DNA of 64,000 nt from Mycolicibacterium tokaiense. GTDB taxonomy: Bacteria; Actinomycetota; Actinomycetes; Mycobacteriales; Mycobacteriaceae. Position numbers and translations under genes: made by a program. Positions 45,167 through 54,192 of this stretch are shown here, piece after piece. The DNA lies in assembly GCF_010725885.1 (NCBI RefSeq), contig NZ_AP022600.1, forward strand, positions 682,001 through 746,000, in the 5' to 3' direction. A model generated the notes under the pieces. The model made no database searches. It saw only the letters and a list, made by a program, of their open reading frames with translations, and had not been told where the DNA came from. Within the stretch, counting starts at the first letter, position 1, and the number at the start of each line of letters is the position of its first letter.

Positions 45167-45985
45167 TCAGTCCGAGGTCCGCTTGGCGTACGCCCGCAGG
45201 GCGAACGGTGCCACCACCGCCGTGATGGCCAGCGACCACAACACCGTCGCCAGAACCGGATGGTGCAGTGGCAGCTGGGCATCGGCCGGTGCGGGCGGGC
45301 CATTGCCCCACAGTTCACGCATGGCCTGCGCCAGCGAGGACACCGGGTTCCACTCGGCGATCACCCGCAGCCAGTGCGGCATGGGTTCGGTGGGCACAAA
45401 GGTGTTGGCCAGGAACGTGATCGGGAACAGCACGGTGAACATCACGCCGTTGACCGCCTCCACCGACCGCAGCAGCGAGCCGACCAGGATGCCGAACCAG
45501 ATCATCCCGAAGCCGAACACGAGCACCAGCGCGAAGGCCAGCACCGCCTCGGCGACACTGTTGCGGATGCGCCAGCCGATGGCCAGACCCGTCAGGGCCA
45601 TCACCACGATGCCGATGGAGGAATGGATCAGGCTGGCCACGCTGCGGCCGATGAGCACCGACGACCGGGAGATGGGCAGCGAGCGGAAGCGGTCGATGAT
45701 GCCCTTCTCCACGTCGGCGGTGATGCCGGATGCCACCACGAATGCCGAGAACACGATGGTCTGCGCCTGGATCCCGGGCAGTAGGAACTCGCGGTAGGAG
45801 GCTCCCCCGGTGCCGGTGATGGAGGCGCCGAACACAAACGCGAACAGGAGCACGAACATGATCGGCTGCGCCGTCACGTCGGAGAGCATCTCGGGCATCC
45901 GCTTGGTGTGGATCAGGTTGCGCTTCACCATGACCCAGGACTGATAGGCCAGCGACGTCGCCCTGATCTGCGGGCGGGTGGTCAT
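45167..45985 (-). CDS. ABC-2 type permease, DrrB-like
   Basis: 272 residues with six predicted helices and the ABC-2 signature region TADVEKGIIDRFRSLPISRSSV. It resembles daunorubicin-resistance DrrB permeases. It overlaps the ATPase gene by four bases, so the two form an exporter at the cytoplasmic membrane. The exported compound (drug or lipid) cannot be inferred. Confidence 0.9.
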   Translation of the reverse strand: MTTRPQIRATSLAYQSWVMVKRNLIHTKRMPEMLSDVTAQPIMFVLLFAFVFGASITGTGGASYREFLLPGIQAQTIVFSAFVVASGITADVEKGIIDRFRSLPISRSSVLIGRSVASLIHSSIGIVVMALTGLAIGWRIRNSVAEAVLAFALVLVFGFGMIWFGILVGSLLRSVEAVNGVMFTVLFPITFLANTFVPTEPMPHWLRVIAEWNPVSSLAQAMRELWGNGPPAPADAQLPLHHPVLATVLWSLAITAVVAPFALRAYAKRTSD

Positions 45986-46938
45986 ACGCTCACCTCCTCG
46001 GCCGTACTGGTGCGCCCGGTCAACGACAGGAACACGTCATCCAGGCTGGGGCGGGTGAGCCCGATGTCGTCGACCTCGATGGCGCTCTCCTGCAGCCAGC
46101 CGGCCACCCGGGTCATGGCCTCCAGTCCTTCCGCCGAGGCGGTGAGCCGGCGCGCGCCGACATCGACGTGGACCTCGGCTCCGGTTCTGGCGATCAGCGA
46201 CCGCACGGTCTCCAGATCTGCGGCGTGCGAGACGGTGACCACCAGGCTGGCGTTACCCGCCTGCTGTTTGAGCTGCAACGGGGTGCCCTGGGCGATGATG
46301 CGGCCGCGATCGACGACCACGATCTCGTCGGCCAACTGGTCGGCTTCCTCCAGGTACTGCGTGGTGAGCAGCAAGGTGGTGCCATCGGCGACCAGCTGAC
46401 GCAGCACCTCCCACAGCTCGCTGCGCGACCGCGGGTCCAGGCCGGTGGTGGGCTCGTCGAGGAAAAGCACCGGCGGCGCCGCGATGAGGCTGACCGCCAG
46501 GTCGAGGCGGCGGCGCATACCGCCCGAATAGCCCTTGACCACCCGGTCGGCGGCGTCCGCGATGGAGAACTGCTGTAGCAGCCGGTCCCCCAGCAGCTCC
46601 AGTTCGCGGCGGCGCAACCCGTAGAGGCTGCCGATCATCCGGATGTTCTCCCGCCCGGTCAGCAGCTCGTCGACGGTGGCGGCCTGCCCGGTGAGTCCCA
46701 TGTTGCGGCGGACCTGTTCGGGTTCGCGGAGGACGTCGAAGCCGGCCACCCGGGCCGTGCCCGACGTGGGCTCGGTCAGGGTGGTCATCATCCGTACGGT
46801 GGTGGTCTTGCCCGCACCGTTGGGGCCGAGCAGCCCCAGCACGGTGCCCTGGGGGACGGTGAAGCTGATTCCGTCGACGGCTGTGAAGTCAGCGAACTTC
46901 TTGACCAGATCGATGGCTTCGATGGCGGCGTCGGGCAT
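45982..46938 (-). CDS. ABC exporter ATP-binding protein, DrrA-like
   Basis: 318 residues. Walker A GPNGAGKTTTVRMM, the signature YSGGMRRRLDLAVSL and Walker B VLFLDEPTTGLDPRSR are complete, and a DrrA-type C-terminal domain follows. It is the first gene of the two-gene exporter operon with the DrrB-like permease. Confidence 0.93.
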   Translation of the reverse strand: MPDAAIEAIDLVKKFADFTAVDGISFTVPQGTVLGLLGPNGAGKTTTVRMMTTLTEPTSGTARVAGFDVLREPEQVRRNMGLTGQAATVDELLTGRENIRMIGSLYGLRRRELELLGDRLLQQFSIADAADRVVKGYSGGMRRRLDLAVSLIAAPPVLFLDEPTTGLDPRSRSELWEVLRQLVADGTTLLLTTQYLEEADQLADEIVVVDRGRIIAQGTPLQLKQQAGNASLVVTVSHAADLETVRSLIARTGAEVHVDVGARRLTASAEGLEAMTRVAGWLQESAIEVDDIGLTRPSLDDVFLSLTGRTSTAEEVSV

Positions 46939-46995
46939 GGCTCGACGGTAGCCGGTCCCACCGACAGGCCTCCAGGAGTTTTCGCCCCGCCGGGC

Positions 46996-48060
46996 TCACC
47001 GCAGTTGGGCCGCCAGCCAGTCGGCGGTCCGCTGCCGGTGCCACGGCGCGACGTTGGCGCACCCGTGGTTGCCTTCCTCCAACATGAGCAGCTCCACGGG
47101 GCCGGATACCGCGTCGCGCAGCTTCACCGCCTGCTGCCAGGGAATGAGGCGGTCCTTGCGGCCGAACACGATGAGCAGCGGTGCCACCACGTCGGCGGCG
47201 ACCTCGTCCATGCCCAGAGTCAGGGCGACGTCACGGGCCTCGGCGTCGGTGGTCGTGCCCGCACGCACCCGGAAGGTGTCGCGGGTCAGCTGCGGCAGCC
47301 CCGCCCAGACCGAGCCGAAGTTGAACGGGCCACCCAGTGCCACACAGGCCGACACCCGGTTACCGAGCGCCGCGGCGACCCGGGGCGCGTAGTACCCGCC
47401 CAGGCTGACACCCCACACCCCCAACCGGGACTCGTCGAGCTCCGGCGCGTCCGACACCGTGCGCCAGATCAACTCCGCGACCGCCGACCAGTCGCCGCGA
47501 ATGGGGAAGTCGTACTCCGACTCCCCCTGCCCGGGGCCGTCGAGTGCCAGCGTGGCCATGCCGCGGTCCAGGAAGCCCTGCTCGGTGGAGCGCAGTTCTT
47601 CCTTGGCCGAGTCCAGCCCAGGCAGCATCACCACCACCGGGTGTGGGCCCGGCCCGTCCGGAACCCGCAGGATGCCGACCAGCCGGCTGTGCTCGAAGGG
47701 CAGCTCGAGCCGGCGCCCCGGTGGATTGAGGTACGGCAACGCGGCGTCCAGGCAGTCGACCGCCCGCTGATGTGCGGCCTTCATCTCGTCGACGTCGACG
47801 ACGAACACGAACTTCGCGAAGTGGTGGTAAACCGCGGCCTGGGCCAGGTGCTCACCCGCCGAGGTCAGTCGGCCCTCCGCGAGGGCGGTGCGTCCGAGCT
47901 CCTCGTGCTCGGTGCCCGCGGCCACCCAGGACGCACACCACTGCGGCCAGGTCTGCACCCGCGCGGTCACCCGCTCGAAATCGGCGACGGTGACGCCGTT
48001 GACGGTGAACCGCGGACCCCAGTGCGCGATCGCCGAGGCGACCAGTTGATCCTGGGTCAT
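46996..48060 (-). CDS. Alpha/beta hydrolase with helical cap (FrsA/DHPON-hydrolase-like)
   Basis: 354 residues. An N-terminal helical part of about 120 residues (SAGEHLAQAAVYHHFAKFVF) precedes the hydrolase fold. The nucleophile elbow is GVWGVSLGGYYAPRVA, the acid lies in VFGRKDRLIPW and the His in LEEGNHGCANVAPW. This arrangement is like 2,6-dihydroxypseudooxynicotine hydrolase relatives, which cleave C-C bonds; the substrate here is unknown. GAGGAG lies ten bases before the ATG. Divergent from the M24 gene. Confidence 0.82.
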   Translation of the reverse strand: MTQDQLVASAIAHWGPRFTVNGVTVADFERVTARVQTWPQWCASWVAAGTEHEELGRTALAEGRLTSAGEHLAQAAVYHHFAKFVFVVDVDEMKAAHQRAVDCLDAALPYLNPPGRRLELPFEHSRLVGILRVPDGPGPHPVVVMLPGLDSAKEELRSTEQGFLDRGMATLALDGPGQGESEYDFPIRGDWSAVAELIWRTVSDAPELDESRLGVWGVSLGGYYAPRVAAALGNRVSACVALGGPFNFGSVWAGLPQLTRDTFRVRAGTTTDAEARDVALTLGMDEVAADVVAPLLIVFGRKDRLIPWQQAVKLRDAVSGPVELLMLEEGNHGCANVAPWHRQRTADWLAAQLR

Positions 48061-48117
48061 CTTTGTTCATCTCCTCTATTACATTGCACAACAACATGAT
48101 TGACCGCATGTAGCGGA

Positions 48118-49314
48118 ATGCACTACGTTCCGATGATGACCGCAGCGCACCCACTCGACGTCCTGTCCGGCACCGGCCGGCCCACCTTTTCCGCCGCCGA
48201 GATGAGCCGTCGCACCGCAGTTCTGGATGCCGCCCTGGCGGCGGCGGGTGTGCGCCACTGCGTGCTGTACGGCGCCAACCGCTCCGGCAGTGCGGTGCAG
48301 TGGTTGACGGGCTGGCCGGTCACCCGGGAAGCGGTGGTGGTGCACACCATCGGCGAACCCGACACGCTGCTGGTGCATTTCTTCAATCACGTACCCCAGG
48401 CCCGCGCTCTGGCGCCGGCCGCCGACGTGCGCTGGGCCGGGTCCACCACCGCGTCGCTGCTCGACGAGCTGCGCCGCCGCGGCGCCTCCGACAGCGGCGT
48501 GGCGGTGGTGGGCGCCGTGCCGTTCGGGATGCACACCGCTTTGCGCGAGAACCTGGGCGCCATCGCCGATCTCAACGGCGCCTACACCAGGATCCGCCTG
48601 CACAAGTCGGCCGAGGAGCTGGCGTGGCTGCGCGCGGCGGCGCACCTCACCGATCTGTCCTGCGCCGCGCTGCGGGACGGAACCCGGCCGGGCAGCACCG
48701 AATACGAGCTCGGCGCGCTGGTCGAGGGCAGCTATCTCGCCCACGGTGGCACCAACTACATTCACTACTTCGCGCTCACGGCGATGGCCGAGCCCGCGCA
48801 GTGTGTGCCGTCGCAATGGCCCAACGGGCGGGTGGTCCACCGCGGTGACGTGCTGGCCTGCGAGCTGAGCACCGCGGTGGGTGTGGACTACCCGGGACAG
48901 CTGTTGCGTACCTTCACCGTCGCCGAGCCGCCCACACCCGTGGTCACCGAACTGCACCAGGTGGCCGATGCGGCGTTGAGCCGGATCGAGGCACTGCTGG
49001 CACCGGGCGTGCTGCCCGAGCAGATCGTGGCGGCTGCCGAGGTGATCGAGGACGCCGGATTCACCACCGTCGACGACCTGGTGCACGGTCTGGGCGGCGG
49101 GTACCTGCCGCCGGTGTTCGGTTCGCGCAGCCGCACGCTGGAAGCGCCGCCGACGCTGCCGCTGGCCGAGGGCATGACGATCGTGGTGCAGCCGAACGTC
49201 ACCACCACCGATGGCCGGATCGGGGTGCAGACCGGCGAGCTCTTCGAGATCACCGCAACCGGATGCGCTCGGCTGCACCAGTTTCCGCGCGGGTTGGGCC
49301 TGATCGACGGCTGA
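48118..49314 (+). CDS. M24 (pita-bread) family protein, creatinase-like
   Basis: About 398 residues; starts at 48118, 48133 or 48136 are all possible and none has a strong ribosome site. The N-terminal creatinase domain (VRHCVLYGANRSGSAVQWLT) is followed by a pita-bread domain. The metal-ligand places of M24 aminopeptidases are changed: the first Asp region reads ACELSTAVG, the second reads YPGQLLRTF, and the Glu of the EPG motif reads VVQPN. This is like metal-independent creatinases, so hydrolysis of a C-N bond rather than a peptide is possible. It ends 5 bp from the convergent permease gene. Confidence 0.72.
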   Translation: MHYVPMMTAAHPLDVLSGTGRPTFSAAEMSRRTAVLDAALAAAGVRHCVLYGANRSGSAVQWLTGWPVTREAVVVHTIGEPDTLLVHFFNHVPQARALAPAADVRWAGSTTASLLDELRRRGASDSGVAVVGAVPFGMHTALRENLGAIADLNGAYTRIRLHKSAEELAWLRAAAHLTDLSCAALRDGTRPGSTEYELGALVEGSYLAHGGTNYIHYFALTAMAEPAQCVPSQWPNGRVVHRGDVLACELSTAVGVDYPGQLLRTFTVAEPPTPVVTELHQVADAALSRIEALLAPGVLPEQIVAAAEVIEDAGFTTVDDLVHGLGGGYLPPVFGSRSRTLEAPPTLPLAEGMTIVVQPNVTTTDGRIGVQTGELFEITATGCARLHQFPRGLGLIDG

Positions 49315-49319
49315 CCGCA

Positions 49320-50150
49320 CTATTCGGCGGTGCGGACGATCCACGGCGCCAGCCGGGTCTCGACGCTCTTGAGCGCCGTGTAGAGAACGAAGCCGGTGAT
49401 CATCAGGATCACCACCGGGACCAGGGACTCGGCCATGTTGAACCGCCGGGAGTTCACCAGGATCAGGAAGCCCAGACCGGTCACCGCCGTCGAGAATTCA
49501 GCCACCACCACCGCGATCAGAGAACGTCCGACCGCCAGCCGGATGCCGGTGACGATGAAGGGCAGCGCCCCCGGGATCAGGATGTCGCGCCACGCCTGCA
49601 GCTCGGTCGAGCAGAAGGAACGGGCCAGTTCGTCGAGGTCGCGGGGCACGCCCCGGACACCGGCCGCGGTGTTGATGGTCACCGGGAAGAACGCAAACAT
49701 GGCGACGATCACCACCTTCGCGAAGAATCCAAAGCCCAACGCCACCACCAGGATCGGGATGACGGCCACCAGTGGCGTCGCGAACAGCGCCGAGATGTAG
49801 GGATCCAGCATGACGTCCATCGACCGGAACCGGCCCACCAGGATGCCGACCAATAGCCCGAGCGCGGTACCCATGGCCATCCCGACCACGAACACCGATG
49901 CGCTCTGCCAGATGGCGGTGGTGAGCTCGCCGTCGCGGGCCATCTCGACACCCGCTTCGAGCACGGCCAGGGGTCCCACGATCAGGGGGCTGTCCGCGAA
50001 CGCGGCGTAGAGTTCCCACGCGACGGGCACGATCAGCAGACCCAGGAACCAGATCAGCCGTTGGGGGCTCACCCGGGCGGACCGGCGCACTTTCGGCGCT
50101 GGGGGCGCGGGGGTGGGTGTGGGCAGTGCGGCGCCTACGGTGTGGGTCAT
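49320..50150 (-). CDS. ABC importer permease 1 (NitT/TauT type)
   Basis: 276 residues from the ATG at 50150; the much longer frame to 50771 is an alternative frame of permease 2. It has six helices and the EAA-loop segment DLDELARSFCSTELQAWRDI then LIPGALPFIVTGIRLAVGRS. The N-terminus is Pro-rich. It overlaps permease 2 by four bases. It is part of an importer with a second permease, an ATPase and a lipoprotein. Confidence 0.92.
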   Translation of the reverse strand: MTHTVGAALPTPTPAPPAPKVRRSARVSPQRLIWFLGLLIVPVAWELYAAFADSPLIVGPLAVLEAGVEMARDGELTTAIWQSASVFVVGMAMGTALGLLVGILVGRFRSMDVMLDPYISALFATPLVAVIPILVVALGFGFFAKVVIVAMFAFFPVTINTAAGVRGVPRDLDELARSFCSTELQAWRDILIPGALPFIVTGIRLAVGRSLIAVVVAEFSTAVTGLGFLILVNSRRFNMAESLVPVVILMITGFVLYTALKSVETRLAPWIVRTAE

Positions 50151-50917
50151 GACGCTCCTTGCCACGGTGAGAGTCGGCGCTGCGCGCCTTTGAGCAGGGT
50201 GGCGATCAGGGTTCCGGTGGCCGCGAGCACCAGCACCGGTCCCAGCGCACCGGCGATGTCGAAGCGGTTGGAGTACAGGATGATCAGGTAGCCGAAGCCG
50301 CTGGCGCCCGCGTAGAAGTCGGCCAGGACCGCGCCCACCAGTGCATGGATCAGCCCGATCCGCAGGCCGGTCATGATGGCGGGTAGTGCGCCGGGGATCA
50401 GGACGTCGCGCCACACCGTCCATTCGGGTGCGCAGAACGATCGTGTGAGCTCCAGCAGGTCGGGGTCGACGGTGCGCACCCCGGACGCAGTGTTGATGAT
50501 CACCGGCAGGACGGTGAACAGGAAGACGATCAGGATTTTCGAGGTGTTGTTGAAGCCGAGAATCACCAGGATGAACGGGATCAGCGCGACCAGCGGGGTG
50601 GTGTAGAAGATGTTGATGGGCGCTTCGGTCAGCCAGTAGAGCCACCGGACCCGGCCGATGAGCAGGCCAACAGGCACACCGAGTCCCACTCCGAGGGCGG
50701 CACCGACGGCGATGATGTACGCCGTCGGCTGCGCGTACTGCAGGAACTCGCCGTCCAGGAACGACTGCCACAGCCGCTGGGCGATGACGTGCGGTTCGGC
50801 CAGGAACAGATCACCGGTGGTGATCGCGACGACGTACCACAGGGCCAGGACGAAGATGGCAAAACCGATGCGCAGCTGCCAGATTCGGCTTCTGCTCAAC
50901 GTTCCGTCAGTCACCAC
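50147..50917 (-). CDS. ABC importer permease 2 (NitT/TauT type)
   Basis: 256 residues, six helices, with the EAA-loop ELTRSFCAPEWTVWRDVLIP then GALPAIMTGLRIGLIHALVG. It is clearly homologous to permease 1 but distinct, so the membrane part of the importer is probably a heterodimer, less common than a homodimer in this family. It overlaps the ATPase gene by 11 bp. Confidence 0.92.
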   Translation of the reverse strand: MVTDGTLSRSRIWQLRIGFAIFVLALWYVVAITTGDLFLAEPHVIAQRLWQSFLDGEFLQYAQPTAYIIAVGAALGVGLGVPVGLLIGRVRWLYWLTEAPINIFYTTPLVALIPFILVILGFNNTSKILIVFLFTVLPVIINTASGVRTVDPDLLELTRSFCAPEWTVWRDVLIPGALPAIMTGLRIGLIHALVGAVLADFYAGASGFGYLIILYSNRFDIAGALGPVLVLAATGTLIATLLKGAQRRLSPWQGAS

Positions 50918-51692
50918 TGACTCCGTGCACAGAACCGGCCTTCAGCTCTTCCTGACGTAGCAGCGACCACATCCGGGCCCGCAGTTCGGCGAACACCGGG
51001 TCCACCCGGATGGCAGCTGCATTGCGCGGGCGCTCGAAGGGGATGGTGATGTCCTCGACGATCCGGCCTGGATTGGCCTGCATCACCACCACCCGGTCGG
51101 ACAGCACGATCGCCTCGTCGATGGAGTGGGTGACGAAGATGACCGTCTTGCGGTCCGCTGACCAGATCCGGAGCAGTTCCTCCTGCATGAGCTCGCGGGT
51201 CTGTGCGTCGAGCGCTCCGAACGGCTCGTCCATCAACAGGATCTCGGGCCGGATGGCCAGGGCGCGGGCCAGGCCCACACGTTGCTGCATGCCGCCGGAG
51301 AGTTGGTAGGGGTACTTCTTCTCGCGCCCCTGCAGACCCACCATGTCGACATACTGCTGCGCTGCTTCCCGTGCCTTCGACTTGCTGTGGCCGCGCAGCC
51401 GCAGGCCGTAGCCGACATTGTCCTGGACCGTGCGCCACGGCAGCAGCCGAAAGTTCTGGAACACCAACGTCATGTCAGGGCGTGGCTTGGAGTTCTGCTC
51501 ACCGCTGATGAAGACAGCGCCACCGGTGGCCTGCTCGATGCCGGCCACGATGCGCAGCAGCGTGGTCTTGCCGCAGCCGCTGGGCCCCAGGATGGAGACG
51601 AATTCGTATTCGTCGACGTGCAGGTTGATGTTGTCGAAGACACTCAGCGGCCCGAAGTGCTTCGAGAGGTCCTTGATGTCGACATTCGCCAC
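50907..51692 (-). CDS. ABC importer ATP-binding protein (NitT/TauT type)
   Basis: 261 residues from the GTG at 51692, with AAAGG seven bases upstream; the longer frame reads into the binding-protein gene. Walker A GPSGCGKTTLLRIVAG, Q-loop VFQNFRLLPWRTV, signature QLSGGMQQRVGLARAL and Walker B ILLMDEPFGALDAQTR are complete. It is the energy subunit of the importer. Confidence 0.93.
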   Translation of the reverse strand: MANVDIKDLSKHFGPLSVFDNINLHVDEYEFVSILGPSGCGKTTLLRIVAGIEQATGGAVFISGEQNSKPRPDMTLVFQNFRLLPWRTVQDNVGYGLRLRGHSKSKAREAAQQYVDMVGLQGREKKYPYQLSGGMQQRVGLARALAIRPEILLMDEPFGALDAQTRELMQEELLRIWSADRKTVIFVTHSIDEAIVLSDRVVVMQANPGRIVEDITIPFERPRNAAAIRVDPVFAELRARMWSLLRQEELKAGSVHGVSGD

Positions 51693-51777
51693 AACGGCGC
51701 CTTTCGATGTTCGGTGATGGTGCGGCGCCGGTGACGGCCGTGATCTGTTGGCCGCCACCGGCGCCGTGAGGCGAAGG

Positions 51778-52860
51778 TCAGGACTTCTCTTCGTAGAGCG
51801 CCAGCGCGTCGTCGTAGATCGTGGTGTCGACCAGCTGCTCGTAGGTCGGCTTGATGTCCTCGGTGATGTTGCCCAGTTCCACCTGCTGGTCGGCGGTGAA
51901 GTCCACCATCTCCTGGGGATAGCCGTTGTCGTCGGGGAACAGCTCGTCTTCGATGAAGGTGTCGTAGGTCTGCGAGAGGATCTCACGGTCCAGACCGGTG
52001 ACCTCCTCAGCGGTGTCGAGGACGGCCTCCTTGTTCGCGGTGTCGGTCATGAACCGGTTGGCGGCGATGTTCGCGGCGGTGAACGCCACGATGGCGTCGC
52101 GGCGTTCCTGCAAAATCGACTCCGGTGCGGCGAAGCCGGCGTAATGCCAGTCGGGCACCACGTCCCACAGATTCACCACGGATTTCAGACCGGCATCCGG
52201 GAACTGCTCCATGACGCCCTGGGCCTCGTCGATGTGCAGCACGCCGGAGGCCGACTGGCCCTGCGCCATGGCTTGGCCTTCGGCGCCGGGGAAGTTGCCG
52301 TACGTGACGTCTTCCTGCGTCAACCCACACGAGGTGTAGTACATCTTGGTCAGCACCTCGGCGAAGCCGCCCACCTCGTCCACACCGACGACCTTGCCTC
52401 GCAGGTCCTCACACCCGTTGACGTCCGCTGTGGTGACCATCTGTACGTCGAGTTTGTCGGAATAGGTGTAGAAGGCCTTCGCCGAGCCGCCTTGCGCGAC
52501 GGCATTGATCAGCGTGGGGGTGGGTACCGCCGCGATGTCGGCGGAGCCGGCCTCCGCGCCGCGCAGTGCGGTCACGCCGGTGTCGAGGCTCACGAGTTCG
52601 ACATCAACCCCGAATTTGTCGTAGAAGCCCTGGTCCTGGGCGACCCAGGGCATGACGTGCACGAAGTTGGGGGGGATGACGGGCATGGAGACGATCAGTT
52701 TCTCCCGCTCACCACCGCCGCCGCCCTCGCTGGACGGGCCGGCGGCGTCGCCGCCTCCACCCCCGCCACATGCCGCGGTGAACAGCAGCGCGCCGCATGC
52801 GGCCGCCACCGTCACTGCCCGGCGCACACCCACCTTCCGATCCGTCCATGCTGAAGTCAC
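51778..52860 (-). CDS. NMT1/TauA-like substrate-binding lipoprotein
   Basis: 360 residues from the GTG at 52860, preceded by GGAGG at seven bases. Lipobox FTAAC near residue 31, a Gly-rich linker, then a type 2 binding-protein fold with VMPWVAQDQGFYDKFGVDVE and ALRGAEAGSADIAAVPTPTL, typical of NMT1/SsuA/TauA proteins. The ligand could be a nitrate-like ion, a sulfonate, a pyrimidine or another small molecule. It is the first gene of the importer operon, divergent from the LacI gene. Confidence 0.9.
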   Translation of the reverse strand: MTSAWTDRKVGVRRAVTVAAACGALLFTAACGGGGGGDAAGPSSEGGGGGEREKLIVSMPVIPPNFVHVMPWVAQDQGFYDKFGVDVELVSLDTGVTALRGAEAGSADIAAVPTPTLINAVAQGGSAKAFYTYSDKLDVQMVTTADVNGCEDLRGKVVGVDEVGGFAEVLTKMYYTSCGLTQEDVTYGNFPGAEGQAMAQGQSASGVLHIDEAQGVMEQFPDAGLKSVVNLWDVVPDWHYAGFAAPESILQERRDAIVAFTAANIAANRFMTDTANKEAVLDTAEEVTGLDREILSQTYDTFIEDELFPDDNGYPQEMVDFTADQQVELGNITEDIKPTYEQLVDTTIYDDALALYEEKS

Positions 52861-52916
52861 GAGAAATCCTCCGCCCGTGCACAATTGCGCGCCGCGCCCC
52901 GCTGCGCAGGTCGTCA

Positions 52917-52926
52917 CAATCGATTG
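52917..52926. promoter_or_regulatory. LacI-type operator 1
   Basis: CAATCGATTG, a perfect 10-bp palindrome with the central CG typical of LacI/GalR sites, about 57 bp upstream of the binding-protein start. A third weaker relative, GCACAATTGCGC, is at 52879-52890. The 306-bp intergenic region 52861-53166 holds these sites and no gene. Confidence 0.6.
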
Positions 52927-53078
52927 CAAACCTAGCTAAGCAATCAGGCTGTATCCGTGTCAACGATTTCTGCGAATTTCCTGTGATGAGAATCACGAGT
53001 CCCTATTGTCGCAGCTAGAAGCGGTGGGTTTCCGCCGATCAGAGCCTCGACGAGGAGTCTCCATGTCAGATCGACCTG

Positions 53079-53092
53079 TGCAATCGACTGCA
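53079..53092. promoter_or_regulatory. LacI-type operator 2
   Basis: TGCAATCGACTGCA pairs at all but one position around a central CG and shares the CAATCG half with operator 1. It lies 75 bp upstream of the LacI-family gene, so local repression and autoregulation with possible looping are likely. Confidence 0.6.
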
Positions 53093-53166
53093 ACCAGGCA
53101 TCGGCGATCTGCTGTCGGCCCGCCGGGGCGGCACGCGTGCTGCGGCGCGGATCTAGGCTGACATCC

Positions 53167-54186
53167 GTGTCGACCCCGACCTTGCGTGACGTGGCTGTGG
53201 CGGCGGGAGTGCATGCCGCCACGGCATCCCGGGCGCTGAACCCGGCAACGCGCGGCCTGGTCAACACCGAGACGGCGCGCCGGGTGATCCGGGCCGCCGA
53301 ATCGCTGGGTTACCGACCCAATCCCATCGCGCGCGGACTCAAGACCGCCAAGTCGGGCACCATCGGGGTGCTGATCCCCGACCTCACCAACCCCCTGTTC
53401 CCGCCCATCCTGAGGGGCATCGAACGGACGCTGGAGGCGGCCGGCTACAGCGCGCTCGTGGTCAACACCGACAACGATCAGATCCGCGAACAGGGCCTGG
53501 TGGATTCGTTGCTGTCCCGGCAGGTGGAAGGCTTGATCGTCGCCACCGCGCGGATCGACCATCCGCTGCTGGTCCAGTTACACCAGCAGGGCGTCGTGAT
53601 GGTGATGGTCAACCGCCGCCCCGATGGGGTGGACGCCCCTGCGGTTGCACCCGACGACCCGGCCGGGGTGTATCTGGCCGTCCAGCACCTGACCGCGCTG
53701 GGCCATCGCCGAATCGCACACCTGGGCGGGCCCGAGACCACCTCGACGGGTGTGGCACGTGCCCGCGCCTTCCGGGCCGCCATCCGTGACCACGGCGCCG
53801 ACGAGGACCCGGCGCTGACAGCCACCTGTGCCAGCTGGAGCGAGGAGGCCGGTGCCGACGCCCTGCGCGGGCTCCTGGATGCGGGCACCGACTTCACCGC
53901 GATCGTCGCGGGCAACGACCTGATCGCCCTGGGCTGCTACGACGTATTCGCCGAGCGTGACATCGCCTGTCCCGAACGGATGAGCGTGGTCGGGTTCAAT
54001 GACATGCCGTTCCTGGACAAGCTGCGTCCCCCGCTGACCACCGTCGGGATACCGAACCAGGACATCGGGGCCGAGGCGGCCCGCATGCTGCTCGAACTCC
54101 TGGCCCAACCGCACCGGCCCCCACTCTCGGTGCAGTTCCCGCTGAAGCTGGTGGTGCGGGGATCAACGGCACCCCCGCCGGCCTGA
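53167..54186 (+). CDS. LacI/GalR-family transcriptional regulator
   Basis: 339 residues from the GTG at 53167. The N-terminal helix-turn-helix TLRDVAVAAGVHAATASRAL and hinge GYRPNPIARGL are canonical. The core is a periplasmic-binding-like sensor (GTIGVLIPDLTNPLFPPILR; GFNDMPFLDKLRPPLTTVGI). It is divergent from the NMT1-type importer, with matching palindromes between, so it very likely controls the importer in response to its substrate. Confidence 0.93.
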   Translation: MSTPTLRDVAVAAGVHAATASRALNPATRGLVNTETARRVIRAAESLGYRPNPIARGLKTAKSGTIGVLIPDLTNPLFPPILRGIERTLEAAGYSALVVNTDNDQIREQGLVDSLLSRQVEGLIVATARIDHPLLVQLHQQGVVMVMVNRRPDGVDAPAVAPDDPAGVYLAVQHLTALGHRRIAHLGGPETTSTGVARARAFRAAIRDHGADEDPALTATCASWSEEAGADALRGLLDAGTDFTAIVAGNDLIALGCYDVFAERDIACPERMSVVGFNDMPFLDKLRPPLTTVGIPNQDIGAEAARMLLELLAQPHRPPLSVQFPLKLVVRGSTAPPPA

Positions 54187-54192
54187 TTCGGG

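Noticed and set aside
49320..50771. 483-codon frame joining permease 1 with upstream sequence
   Set aside because: The upstream half is permease 2 read in the wrong frame. Permease 1 starts at 50150 in a 4-bp overlap with the permease 2 stop.
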